In this document: positions 1 to 8,275 of the stretch, piece after piece | Layout: every line of letters starts with the position of its first letter | Numbering within the stretch: position 1 is the first letter of the stretch | Origin: DATGMS01 sp040905145 | Lineage (GTDB): Bacteria; Bacteroidota; Bacteroidia; Cytophagales; Cyclobacteriaceae | DNA: 64,000 nucleotides | NCBI GenBank assembly: GCA_040905145.1 | Contig: JBBDSC010000231.1 | Location: 7,181-71,180, forward strand | Direction: 5' to 3' | The notes under the pieces: model-generated | Databases searched by the model: none | What the model saw: the letters and a program-made list of their open reading frames with translations, nothing else | What the model was told of the DNA's origin: nothing | Made by a program: the position numbers and the translations under genes

Positions 1-838
1 TTTTTGTCGTAATGATGATTACTCCATTGGCACCTCTGGAACCGTAGATGGCTGTCGCAGCGGCATCCTTTAATACCTCCATGGAGGTAATGTCCTGAGG
101 ATTGATGTCAAAGATGGCACTGGTAGCGCTGGTTTGGGGAATTCCGTCAATAACATATAAGGGGTCATTGGAAGCTGAGATCGATCTTCTGCCCCGGATC
201 AGGATTTGGGGATTTTGACCGGGACGGCCACCGGACGAAACAATATCCACACCCGCGATTTGTCCCTGCATGGCCTCTACAGCACTGGCAACCGGGATCT
301 CTCTTATTGATTTTTCATCTAAAGAAGATATAGCTCCCGTTACGTTCCGTTTTTCCTGAGTGCCATAGCCTATCACAATAACCTCCTTCAAAGAAGACAG
401 ATCTTCTTCCAGGGTAATGGTGAGGATACTTTGACTTTCTATTTTAATCTCTTGGGGTTTATATCCTATAAAGGAAACAATTAACACAGTCCCTTCCGGG
501 ACATCCAGTGAAAAATTACCATCCATATCCGTAGCAGTTCCTGTGGTACTGCCTTTTACCAATATAGTGGCTCCCGGTATCCCTTGGCCACTTTCGTCCG
601 TCACCTTCCCACGCAGGGGGAACCTGACCATCTTCAGGATTTTTCCCTCGGGGTGTTCGGTTTTAATGACTTCTGTTTTACTTTCCTCTTTTGCAGGTCT
701 TATTATTTCGTCAATAGGTGTTGCCTGGCCATTGATATTAATGGCCATTAAGGTAATCAAGAATAAAACCTGGATTTTAAAAGCATTCAGCAATTTTTTT
801 AATAAAATACTGGATAGGTGCAGTAATTTTCTGTTCAT
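1..838 (-). CDS. SusC/RagA family TonB-linked outer membrane transporter, N-terminal part
   Basis: This gene starts with ATG at 838 and runs off the left edge, so only about 279 N-terminal residues are visible. They show a signal-anchor-like leader, then a carboxypeptidase-D-like regulatory domain (about residues 72-150, with the GVIPGAT-type turn read here as GQGIPGAT and a DMDGNFSL loop), a TonB-box-like stretch (IVIGYGTQEKRNVTGAI), and the start of the TonB plug (LYVIDGIPQ, MEVLKDAAATAIYGSRGANG). There is no STN domain, unlike the second SusC at the right end of the window, so it is probably not wired to a FecR/ECF pair. Known family role: energy-dependent import of oligosaccharides with a SusD lipoprotein, which would lie beyond the left edge. 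The two sulfatase genes upstream on the same strand suggest a sulfated glycan substrate; that part is inference. Confidence 0.93.
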   Translation of the reverse strand, partial: MNRKLLHLSSILLKKLLNAFKIQVLFLITLMAININGQATPIDEIIRPAKEESKTEVIKTEHPEGKILKMVRFPLRGKVTDESGQGIPGATILVKGSTTGTATDMDGNFSLDVPEGTVLIVSFIGYKPQEIKIESQSILTITLEEDLSSLKEVIVIGYGTQEKRNVTGAISSLDEKSIREIPVASAVEAMQGQIAGVDIVSSGGRPGQNPQILIRGRRSISASNDPLYVIDGIPQTSATSAIFDINPQDITSMEVLKDAAATAIYGSRGANGVIIITTK

Positions 839-1183
839 AATTTTGGGTTTATTTCAAAAGATAAAGTTTTCAAAAGCATTAGGATACAAAATCCATTGGC
901 GGTGAGGTTACCGGATTCTTTATTTCATAAGCGATAGAAGTTGGATGGGTTCAGTTCTTCCACATGGCATATTATATTTTAATCAGATGAAAATCCTAAT
1001 ATGGATACTGATTTTGGCAATATATCAATTATATATTCGAAATTAAATCTAAATAAACATTTATTAAATCTTATTGCATTAGAACTATTCTTAAAATTAA
1101 AAATCGGGATTTTTTGTTTTTTTGGACAATATCATCTTTTTTTTGTTCTATTTATGCTGAAATCATTCATCATGGAAACTACC
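839..1183. other. Intergenic stretch between sulfatase gene and SusC
   Basis: About 345 bases, AT-rich especially at 1000-1150, hold no convincing gene. The space should carry the end of the sulfatase transcript and the promoter and leader of the SusC gene, but I could not find a clean TAnnTTTG element on the minus strand. A short palindrome AAAAATCGGGATTTTT near 1098-1114 has only a two-base loop and is a poor terminator. The large gap suggests that SusC is transcribed separately from the sulfatases. Confidence 0.5.
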
Positions 1184-2665
1184 CTATTCTGATTCTATAA
1201 ATGGCCATTCCGGATCCTCTGTTCTGGCTGTTTCCATAATTTTAAGGATTTTTTGCAAAACCTCAGGATGTTGTTTTGACAGGTCCTGTTTCTCCATGGG
1301 ATCGGTTTTAAGGTGATAAAGGAAGGCTGTTGGCTCCCCTTTCACCACATTCAGTTTAATGCCTTTCCAGTCTCCCATACGGACAGCCTGCTTGCCCCCC
1401 TGTTCATGAAATTCCCAGTATAAATAATCATGCTCAGGCTGCTCTCTATCTAAAAGGGTTGGCAAAAATGATATCCCATCCACCTCCCGGGGTATTTCGA
1501 TGCCGGTAAGCTCACTGATAGTAGGTAATACATCCCAAAAGGCAGAAATATGAGCAGATTGGCTACCCTCAGCAATTTGGCCCGGCCAACTGGCAATCAT
1601 TGGTATCCTGATCCCTCCTTCGTATAGATCCCTTTTATACCCCTGAAAAGGGCCGTTACTGTTGAAGAAATCCGGATCAGCGCCCCCTTCCAAATGGGGG
1701 CCATTGTCAGAGGTGAAGATCACCAAGGTATTTTCCGTTAAGCCCAATTCTTCCAGTTTATCCAAAATTTCCCCTACCTGATCATCCAGAAGCTTTACCA
1801 TGGCTGCAAAAGCCGCCTTGGGATGCGGTTGGGAACCATAACCACCTACTTTATACCTTGGATGCTCCGGGTCATCAATACCTTCATAAGGTTGCTCCGG
1901 AGCGAACTTGCTGATGTAATGGTGGGGTGGTTCGGGTGAAGACTTTTCCATAAACATTTCCAGGTAATCTGCAGGTGCAAATAGTTCAGCATGGGGAATG
2001 ATTGAAGGCACAAATAGAAAAAAAGTGGTATCCTGGTGCCTGTCTATAAATTCCATGGTTTTCTGATGGATCAGGTTTGGAGCATATAGACCATGCTGGG
2101 TGCCTTTATTCTCTTCCAAAACAAAGGTTTCATCATTGTCCCATAACTCCCAAGGGTAATAATTATGGGCTATGCCCTGGCTGTTATAGCCAAAGAATTC
2201 ATCGAATCCCTGCTTTAACGGATCACCTGTGGAACCTGGATACCCAAGGCCCCATTTTCCAAAAGCACCGGTTACATACCCCGCTTTTTTTAACAGTTTG
2301 GGCATGGTGATTGCTTCTGGGGGCAAAGGAAATTGTCCTCCGTTCATGGTCCGGTTACCGCGGACATAGCTATGTCCGGTGTGCATCCCTGTCATTAAGG
2401 ACGCGCGGGAAGGCGCGCATACGGTGGTACCGGCATAATGTTGCGTAAAAATCATTCCTCTGGCTGCCAATCGGTCTATATTGGGGGTGTTGAATTTTTC
2501 CTGCCCATAACAACTCAAGTCCCCATAGCCAAGATCGTCGGCAATGATATAGATGATGTTGGGTAATTTTTCATTTTCATTTTCTGCTGGTTGGCAGGAA
2601 CAGATCAATGCCAGAAAACCAATAATCCCTAAACATTTCATTTTTATGTGTGGCTTGTTCATCAT
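1184..2665 (-). CDS. S1-family arylsulfatase, predicted lipoprotein
   Basis: A 493-residue formylglycine-dependent sulfatase. The signature CAPSRASLMTG has its modifiable cysteine at residue 83, and the metal-binding pair sits at D43-D44 (IIADDLGYGD). A second metal-site motif (FTSDNGPH) and the GGIRIPMIASWPG strand are present, so the core is complete. The N-terminus is a lipoprotein-type signal with the likely lipidated Cys at 24 (ICSC followed by QPAE). ATG at 2665 is followed by a second ATG; either gives a full signal peptide. It follows the iduronate-sulfatase-like gene by 4 bp, so the two are surely co-transcribed. A sulfatase-maturing enzyme would be needed in trans and is not in the window. 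The precise substrate cannot be read; sulfated algal or animal polysaccharide is likely. Confidence 0.93.
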   Translation of the reverse strand: MMNKPHIKMKCLGIIGFLALICSCQPAENENEKLPNIIYIIADDLGYGDLSCYGQEKFNTPNIDRLAARGMIFTQHYAGTTVCAPSRASLMTGMHTGHSYVRGNRTMNGGQFPLPPEAITMPKLLKKAGYVTGAFGKWGLGYPGSTGDPLKQGFDEFFGYNSQGIAHNYYPWELWDNDETFVLEENKGTQHGLYAPNLIHQKTMEFIDRHQDTTFFLFVPSIIPHAELFAPADYLEMFMEKSSPEPPHHYISKFAPEQPYEGIDDPEHPRYKVGGYGSQPHPKAAFAAMVKLLDDQVGEILDKLEELGLTENTLVIFTSDNGPHLEGGADPDFFNSNGPFQGYKRDLYEGGIRIPMIASWPGQIAEGSQSAHISAFWDVLPTISELTGIEIPREVDGISFLPTLLDREQPEHDYLYWEFHEQGGKQAVRMGDWKGIKLNVVKGEPTAFLYHLKTDPMEKQDLSKQHPEVLQKILKIMETARTEDPEWPFIESE

Positions 2666-2669
2666 GCTT

Positions 2670-4178
2670 TTACTGATATAATCCAGTGTCTCCTTTTTCC
2701 CATAATTTCATGAGGTTTTTAACCAGCTCAGGTCGTTCTCCGGCTATGTTTTTTGTTTCCCATGGATCCATTTGATGGTCATATAATTCAATTGTCGGAA
2801 CCTGATCCCTGAAATATTTGGTCAGCCTAAACCTGTCTGTCCTCATGGAAATGCCCTGGTTAAAATAACTAAAAGCCACATTTTCCCTTTTCGAATCGGC
2901 GCCTTCTCTGGTCAAAGTTACCAGGCTCTGTCCATCCAGGGGAAAGTTCAATTTAATCCCGCACAATTCCATCAGGGTAGGATAGATATCGATAGAACTT
3001 ACCACCTTATCCGGTGAAATCACCTTGGCGGATATCCCCGGTGCCCTGATGATTAAGGGACTTCTCAGGGAGGTTTCGAAAAGGGTATGCTTACCCCATA
3101 CCCGATGGTCACCCAAATGCCAGCCATGGTCCCCCCATAGGACGACAATAGTTTGATCCGACAGCCCGAGCCTTTCCAGTTCGTCCATCACTTTGCCAAC
3201 CTGTGCATCTACATAGCTCACCGAGGCATAATAGGCATGCCGGAGTTTTCTTGCGTAACCCTCGGAGAGCCGGTTTTCTAACCCCGCTTTTTCTTCTCCC
3301 AGCCTGTACTGGTTGAATTCCTCGCTGTTATGTAAGCTGGCCATATGGATATTTTCCGGAATATCCGGAACAGGGGAGAGGGGGATATCCGCTTCCTCAT
3401 ACAGGTCCCAGTATTTTTTTGGAGCTGTAAAAGGAAGATGGGGCTTGAAAAATCCCACTCCCATAAAAAAAGGTTGAGGGTTTTCAGCGAGCTCCTGTAG
3501 TTTTTCCATAGCCAAATCTGCCGTTAGACCGTCCGGATATCCCTGGTCAGAAACCTCTGCTTGCTCATAAGGCTTCACCTGATGCTTGTTGCTTTGACGG
3601 TTGGAACCATCGGCATATCCAAAAAAGGCATTCCAACCCGTGCCCCACTTCCCCGGATCAAAAAGCATTTCATCCCAACTATAGGGCAATTCCCATTTTG
3701 CCCCTTCTGGTTGCTCCTCATATCCATACAATAATCCGTCTACTGAATGACTGATTTTCCCTATGCCTACGGTATGGTAGCCGTTTCTTCTAAAAAGATG
3801 CACAAAAGTCTCCGGAACCTTACCCTCCGGTTTGTTGGAAAGGAAATGCTCCATCGCTGAATTTTGGAGGTGCCGGGGAGTCCTTGGTAATAAACCGGTA
3901 AGCATACTGGCCCTGGAAGCCCCACAGGTTGGTACCTGTACATAGTGGCTTTGAAAAACAACGGCCTGATCTGCAAACTTGTCCATGGAAGGGGTTTTTA
4001 TCATTTCATTCCCATAGGCCCCCAGTTCGGGCCGTAGGTCATCCACGGCTATAAATAGAACATTAAATTTTGGGTTTTTTTCATTGGGGTTTTTCTTAAT
4101 AAATTTGGTCAGGGAAAATAATATTCCCCAAATTAAAATAATCGTAATGGCGATTTGGGCCTGAATCGAAACTTTCAT
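2670..4178 (-). CDS. S1-family sulfatase, iduronate-2-sulfatase-like
   Basis: A 502-residue sulfatase resembling iduronate-2-sulfatases (VLFIAVDDLRPELGAYG at about residues 40-56, LWGDHGWHLGDH, and a YFNQGISMRTDRFRLTKY C-terminal region). The active-site motif is CGASRASMLTG with the modifiable cysteine at 85; the usual proline of CxPSR is alanine. CxAxR motifs are accepted by some sulfatase-maturing enzymes, so it is probably still active. A single N-terminal hydrophobic segment (about residues 8-24) acts as signal or anchor. ATG at 4178 lies 19 bp after the antiporter stop, so it may be read from the upstream stress-protein/antiporter transcript as well as from its own promoter. The downstream sulfatase begins 4 bp later. 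Confidence 0.92.
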   Translation of the reverse strand: MKVSIQAQIAITIILIWGILFSLTKFIKKNPNEKNPKFNVLFIAVDDLRPELGAYGNEMIKTPSMDKFADQAVVFQSHYVQVPTCGASRASMLTGLLPRTPRHLQNSAMEHFLSNKPEGKVPETFVHLFRRNGYHTVGIGKISHSVDGLLYGYEEQPEGAKWELPYSWDEMLFDPGKWGTGWNAFFGYADGSNRQSNKHQVKPYEQAEVSDQGYPDGLTADLAMEKLQELAENPQPFFMGVGFFKPHLPFTAPKKYWDLYEEADIPLSPVPDIPENIHMASLHNSEEFNQYRLGEEKAGLENRLSEGYARKLRHAYYASVSYVDAQVGKVMDELERLGLSDQTIVVLWGDHGWHLGDHRVWGKHTLFETSLRSPLIIRAPGISAKVISPDKVVSSIDIYPTLMELCGIKLNFPLDGQSLVTLTREGADSKRENVAFSYFNQGISMRTDRFRLTKYFRDQVPTIELYDHQMDPWETKNIAGERPELVKNLMKLWEKGDTGLYQ

Positions 4179-4197
4179 GCAATTTTAAATAATACTT

Positions 4198-5433
4198 TCA
4201 AGAAATTCCTTTTGAAAAGAACTTAAGGATTGGTCCTGTGGCGATACTTGATATTAAGGCCATAATTACCAGACCTATAAATATTTCTTCATTGATTAAA
4301 TTACTTTCAAGTGCTATTAAAGCAAGAACAATATCCACACTTCCTCTGGAGTTCAGGCCAAAGCCGATGATAATAGAATCATTTTTATTCAAACCCGTGA
4401 ACCTACTACCTAGAAATGTACCAATTACTTTTGTAGAAACACCCAATACTACAATAATCAGTACAAGCAATGGATTAAAACCTTCAATGAAGTTGAGTTT
4501 AATCCCAATGGAAATAAAGAAAATAGGTGCAAAAATATTGTTAATAAACTGATATAAGATTTCTTTGGCTTTCTCTGGCATGTGTTCAGAGTCGCCAAGG
4601 GCCACACCCATTATAAATGCGCCAAATGTGCCGTGAATTCCAATATATTCTGTGAAAGATCCTGCAAAAAAGCAAAGAGCAAGGGAGATGGACAAAAAGC
4701 CTCCGGGCCAAGCCATTTTTTTATTTATCCATGGAAGCACTTTATTAATAAATGCCTTTCCCACAGTTAACATGATAAAGGTAAACACCAGTGTTAAAGC
4801 TATGGTAAGTATCACCCCCATGCCTTCTGGACTATCTCCCTTAAGAGAAAGGATAACAGAAAAAATAATCCAGGCTAAAACATCGATTATCATTGCAGAA
4901 CCGATCATCAATAGGCCTGAGTTAGTTTTAAACAATTCCAAGTCCATCAAAATACGTGCAATTACGGCTAGACCGGTAATGGAAATGGACAATCCAAAAA
5001 ACAGGGCGTAAACCAATGGCTGATCACCGCTTAAGCCTAGTATTTCAGGAAAGGTTAGGGCAAAAGCAAATCCGGCTAAAAGAGGGGTGAATATAGAAAA
5101 CAAGGCTATTTGAAGTGCCCGTTTTCCCTGGCTCCATACTACGTTGAGTTCAACCTCCAATCCTGCAATAAATAAAAGCGATACCACCGAAATTTGAACC
5201 AGTCCGTCGAGTACAATGGCAGAACCTCCTTCTGATGGAAACAGGAAAGTGAAAATATCCGGAAAAGCAAGTCCAAAAACAGTAGGACCTAAAATAATCC
5301 CAACTATAATTTCTCCAATGACAGCTGGTTGTTTAAACTTTCGCGCCGTTTCAGCAAATATTCTTGCCATAGCAAGCATAATGGATAATTGCAATAGTAA
5401 TTTTATTACTTCTGAATGATTCAAGCTATCCAT
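4198..5433 (-). CDS. Cation:proton antiporter, CPA2/Kef-like membrane domain
   Basis: A 411-residue integral membrane protein with about 12 hydrophobic segments and the motifs of the Na+/H+ exchanger CPA2 group: KQPAVIGEIIVGIILGPTVFG near the N-terminus, LFIAGLEVEL (about residues 90-100), and a HGTFGAFIMGVALG stretch in the second half. There is no C-terminal TrkA-N regulatory domain, so it is shorter than KefB/KefC. It exchanges monovalent cations for protons across the inner membrane; which cation cannot be told. It starts 9 bp after a tandem universal stress protein, a common pairing in Bacteroidota in which the stress protein may act as a separate regulatory subunit (inference). Confidence 0.9.
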   Translation of the reverse strand: MDSLNHSEVIKLLLQLSIMLAMARIFAETARKFKQPAVIGEIIVGIILGPTVFGLAFPDIFTFLFPSEGGSAIVLDGLVQISVVSLLFIAGLEVELNVVWSQGKRALQIALFSIFTPLLAGFAFALTFPEILGLSGDQPLVYALFFGLSISITGLAVIARILMDLELFKTNSGLLMIGSAMIIDVLAWIIFSVILSLKGDSPEGMGVILTIALTLVFTFIMLTVGKAFINKVLPWINKKMAWPGGFLSISLALCFFAGSFTEYIGIHGTFGAFIMGVALGDSEHMPEKAKEILYQFINNIFAPIFFISIGIKLNFIEGFNPLLVLIIVVLGVSTKVIGTFLGSRFTGLNKNDSIIIGFGLNSRGSVDIVLALIALESNLINEEIFIGLVIMALISSIATGPILKFFSKGIS

Positions 5434-5442
5434 GAATATTGC

Positions 5443-6273
5443 CTATTTTTTTACAATTAAAATATTACAGGGAAGATTGATCAATAGCTCTTCTAAATCA
5501 TGAGGAAAAAGTCTGTCAAAAAAATTGAGATTATTGTGCCCTCCTACTATCAGTAAATCAGCCTGGATATTTTCAGAAAATTTCGCAAGTTCTGTAGTCC
5601 ATCTACCTGTACTAACCTTGATGTTGATTTTAAGGCTTCCTGTATCAATGTTCTTTAAAATATTCTTTACATAGGCAATTTCTTGATTAACCAGGCTTTT
5701 CCGGAAGTTTGAAACCTCATCCTTGCTTCCCTCTCCTGCAGTAGCCATTTGAAGACCATACATTTTTATTTCATTCAAAATAAAAACACGATTTGTGGTT
5801 TCCAGCTTACAAAATTCAACAGCCCGGTTTATTACAAAAGGAGTCTGAGCCTGCTGTATCCCATTTATCACCACTTTTTTAAATGGCTTAGGGGAAGTGC
5901 CGGGTTCAATCAAAATTAAAACAGAGCATTTGGCTTTTCTGATAATTTTTCTTGCTATAGATCCAAGATAGTAGGTAAATAGTACTTCCTTTTTTAGTGC
6001 TCCTGCCACTAAGAGATCAACCCCTTCATTATTGCATATTTGAAGTATTTTCTTGGCAGGTTTACCTTTTCTCCAAATGATCTTAATTTCTTCTTTGTTT
6101 ATCTTATGCCTTTCCAAAAGTGAATCCAAAAACTCTTTATTCTCTTCAGATTCCTCTCCAATATTAATAAGTAACAATAATGCCTGATGAATGTCTTTTA
6201 TTCTTTTTACCTCACAAATTAAAGCTTCAATGGTTGGGGAAAAGGCTATCGCAAGGGCTATCTTTTTGTACAT
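5443..6273 (-). CDS. Universal stress protein with two UspA domains
   Basis: A 276-residue protein with two tandem UspA folds, about residues 1-126 and 132-276. The first ends with a nucleotide-binding-type loop (GALKK, then LGSIARKI and KCSVLILI) and the second has GGHNN, then LPCNILIV. I place the start at ATG 6273 (MYKKIALAIAF), because the longer reading begins with a TTG two codons upstream. It is the first gene of a probable operon with the antiporter 9 bp downstream. Two-domain Usp proteins of this kind bind ATP or related nucleotides in other species; binding here is not shown. A -7-like element lies about 70 bp upstream. Confidence 0.9.
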   Translation of the reverse strand: MYKKIALAIAFSPTIEALICEVKRIKDIHQALLLLINIGEESEENKEFLDSLLERHKINKEEIKIIWRKGKPAKKILQICNNEGVDLLVAGALKKEVLFTYYLGSIARKIIRKAKCSVLILIEPGTSPKPFKKVVINGIQQAQTPFVINRAVEFCKLETTNRVFILNEIKMYGLQMATAGEGSKDEVSNFRKSLVNQEIAYVKNILKNIDTGSLKINIKVSTGRWTTELAKFSENIQADLLIVGGHNNLNFFDRLFPHDLEELLINLPCNILIVKK

Positions 6274-6341
6274 AAACAAGCTTGAATTTGAATAGGATCT
6301 TTCAAAGTAGAAAAAAAGGGTTATAAAGTCAATTTTCTTAC

Positions 6342-6349
6342 CAAATATA
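6342..6349 (-). promoter_or_regulatory. Candidate -7 element upstream of the stress protein/antiporter genes
   Basis: The minus strand reads TATATTTG, an exact match to the Bacteroidota -7 consensus TAnnTTTG, placing a start of transcription about 60 bases before the ATG at 6273. No TTTG is found 19-21 bases upstream, so only half of the promoter is supported. Confidence 0.3.
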
Positions 6350-6465
6350 CCAAGCAGAAAAACCCAGGTTAAGGGTATTCATGGATATAAGGGTTAAAAT
6401 GAATTTCAGAAATAAGAAAGAAATTTTGCTGTTGCCATCACGGACCAATCACAGGATGAATTAAT

Positions 6466-6500
6466 ATCAAAAAATACCTGATACAGGGTATTTTTTTGAT
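6466..6500. repeat. Inverted repeat in the divergent promoter region
   Basis: Arms 6466-6478 (ATCAAAAAATACC) and 6487-6500 (GGTATTTTTTTGAT) are complementary apart from one extra T, separated by an 8-base loop. It lies between the divergent stress-protein and small Cys-protein genes, so no gene ends here that needs a terminator. It could be an operator, or end a short unannotated transcript. The right arm contains a TTTG that could be a promoter -33 box. Confidence 0.6.
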
Positions 6501-6513
6501 GAAGTATAATCTT

Positions 6514-6521
6514 TACATTTG
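6514..6521 (+). promoter_or_regulatory. Candidate -7 element for the small Cys-rich gene
   Basis: TACATTTG matches TAnnTTTG exactly and lies 23 bases before the ATG at 6545. The nearest upstream TTTG (6495-6498) leaves a 15-base spacer, shorter than the usual 19, so the -33 box is uncertain. Confidence 0.4.
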
Positions 6522-6544
6522 AGACACAATCCTTATTTACTGAT

Positions 6545-6787
6545 ATGAAATTCTTTTATTTAGGCATAAGTAAGAATCCTTTAGAGGTGAGTGAGGTTCA
6601 TAGGAATAATTGTCCTCAACTACCTTCTATGTTAAACCGTACCTATCTTGGTTCATTTAACAATGCAAAAGAAGCATTAAGAAATGCTAAAGGAAAGAAA
6701 GAAAATGTGACTATTTGTTCTGAATGTTGTCAAAAAGAAATGTCCTCAGTTGCTTTTTTCAATCCGGTAGGCGTTGAGGAGCAATAA
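6545..6787 (+). CDS. Small Cys/His-rich protein, function unknown
   Basis: An 80-residue protein starting MKFFYLGISKNP. I do not recognise a named family with certainty. It has a possible metal site made of H19, C23 (HRNNCP), and C58, C61, C62 (ICSECC), with a central amphipathic helix (NAKEALRNAKG). This H-x3-C plus C-x2-C-C layout fits a small zinc-binding module. It has its own promoter-like element and stands alone, convergent with the phosphoesterase gene, whose stop is 66 bp away. No signal peptide or membrane segment is seen, so it is probably cytoplasmic. Real coding is supported by the clear ATG, the promoter and the ordered Cys/His spacing. Confidence 0.72.
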   Translation: MKFFYLGISKNPLEVSEVHRNNCPQLPSMLNRTYLGSFNNAKEALRNAKGKKENVTICSECCQKEMSSVAFFNPVGVEEQ

Positions 6788-6853
6788 CTTCTGTCCCCAA
6801 CTTCCCAACTTCAACATTTCTACCTTCAAGTCAGCCAGTTATTATTTCAAGAA

Positions 6854-8122
6854 TCAATTCTTCGGGCTTTTTTTCTTCAACTTTATTACCGTTATCTCGG
6901 GCCATATTCCCACTCTTCCCGCAAAGGCATGGAAACCAAAACCCCTGTTCACATAAAGAAATCTGCCCGCTTGTTCCGCTAGTCCTGCCCAATTAGGATA
7001 ACGGTACTTTGCAGGGCTCCACCGTATTACGGGCGTTTCTATACCCATTTGCATCCCGTGGGTATGTCCGGACAAGGTCAGGTGGATATTAGAGGGATGG
7101 TGTTTTACCACTTCCTCCCAATGAGAGGGATCATGGGACAGTAGAATTTTAAAGTCTTTTTCATTTACTCCTATCAATGCTTTTTCCAAATCCCCCTTGG
7201 ATTTAAACCCTACACCCCAGTTTTCCACTCCAAGAAGTTGGATTTTCTCCCCATCTTTTTCTATGGTCACATGCTCATCAAGCAATAGTCTGTAATCTAA
7301 GCTATTATGTTGTGCTTTGAGCGCATTGAAATTTTTGGTTTTATCTTCTGCAGTGGGCCAATGGATATAATCTCCATAGTCATGGTTTCCCAATATGGAA
7401 TACTGGCCATATAGAGCTTTTATTTCTTTAAACTGCGCCAATAGTGGTTCAATTTCATCCGCTGTTCGATTGACCAAATCCCCGGTAAAGACAAACAAGT
7501 CTGATTTTTGGGCCTTTGCCAAATCGATGCCCCTTTGTACCGCCTGGTAATCCTTAAAACTCCCGGCGTGGACATCCGATATTTGGGTAATGGTAAAGCC
7601 GTCAAAAGCTTCCGGAAGATCTTCAAAATAAAGGGTTTCTTTAATTACTTTAAAATTATATTTTCCTCTTGTAATTCCATAAACAAAGCTTAGAAAAGGG
7701 AAAGCCGCAATCAACAAAGCAAGTTGGCTGACAAATTTTCTTCTACCTGGAATTAATCGGCTTCCATTGGGAGAGTTGTTTGTAAAAAAATTGACTCCTC
7801 CTGTAAGTCCTCTGAAAATATCCTCCCCGAAAAGAAAGAATATAACGGTCAGTTGGGTAATGGTGACAGTCAGTAAAATATTTAGGACTGATTGGGATTT
7901 CGAGGAAATTTCACCTGCCTGAACTATGGTTAAAAAGTTAAGCATCAAATAGAGGATATACACCCCAAAAACAAACCAGTAGGCAACATAAAAATTTGTT
8001 TTTTCTATTGGACCTTCCCAATCCGATAGGATTGTTTTTAAGGCTTGGAAAACATACCAACTTAAAAAAAGGGAAATTAGGAAGAGGAGGATTAAGAAGA
8101 TAATTGATCCGAAATTGTTCAT
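6854..8122 (-). CDS. Membrane-anchored calcineurin-like metallophosphoesterase
   Basis: A 422-residue protein with about four N-terminal membrane helices (roughly 5-30, 45-68, 78-100 and 132-150) and a C-terminal calcineurin-like phosphoesterase domain. The full two-metal motif set is visible: D183 and H185 (SDVHAGS), D215 (FTGDLVNR), N246-H247 (GNHDYGD), H330 (LLSHDPSHW) and H353/H355 (SGHTHGMQMG). The layout resembles YkuE/YaeI-type membrane phosphohydrolases, some of which act on lipids; the substrate here is unknown. ATG at 8122. It stands 150 bp downstream of the oligopeptidase gene, from which it is separated by a terminator hairpin, so it is likely monocistronic. Confidence 0.93.
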   Translation of the reverse strand: MNNFGSIIFLILLFLISLFLSWYVFQALKTILSDWEGPIEKTNFYVAYWFVFGVYILYLMLNFLTIVQAGEISSKSQSVLNILLTVTITQLTVIFFLFGEDIFRGLTGGVNFFTNNSPNGSRLIPGRRKFVSQLALLIAAFPFLSFVYGITRGKYNFKVIKETLYFEDLPEAFDGFTITQISDVHAGSFKDYQAVQRGIDLAKAQKSDLFVFTGDLVNRTADEIEPLLAQFKEIKALYGQYSILGNHDYGDYIHWPTAEDKTKNFNALKAQHNSLDYRLLLDEHVTIEKDGEKIQLLGVENWGVGFKSKGDLEKALIGVNEKDFKILLSHDPSHWEEVVKHHPSNIHLTLSGHTHGMQMGIETPVIRWSPAKYRYPNWAGLAEQAGRFLYVNRGFGFHAFAGRVGIWPEITVIKLKKKSPKN

Positions 8123-8193
8123 TTAGATAAGTTTGAGTAAATATCTAATCGGATTTCTCCAAAAAAAGTTTGGATTTAAAGTCAAAATCTTAA

Positions 8194-8239
8194 AAAAGTT
8201 GTCGCCTGATCACTTGAGAGGAATCAGGCAGCAACTTTT
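8194..8239 (-). terminator. Rho-independent terminator after the oligopeptidase gene
   Basis: Arms AAAAGTTG..GCCTGAT (8194-8210) and ATCAGGC..CAACTTTT (8223-8239) pair with one two-base mismatch around an 11-12 base loop. On the minus strand the stem is followed by a T-run (TTTTTT). It sits 36 bp after the oligopeptidase stop. Confidence 0.75.
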
Positions 8240-8275
8240 ATTCTGCTAAAGCTAAATCAAAGAACAAAATGATGA

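Noticed and set aside
1098..1114. AAAAATCGGGATTTTT as terminator of the sulfatase genes
   Set aside because: A two-base loop cannot form a stable hairpin, and no other support was seen.
1001..1192. A 63-residue plus-strand reading frame before the sulfatase stop
   Set aside because: It is AT-driven, full of Leu/Phe/Asn/Ile, has no ribosome binding site and overlaps the 3' end of the sulfatase gene on the other strand.
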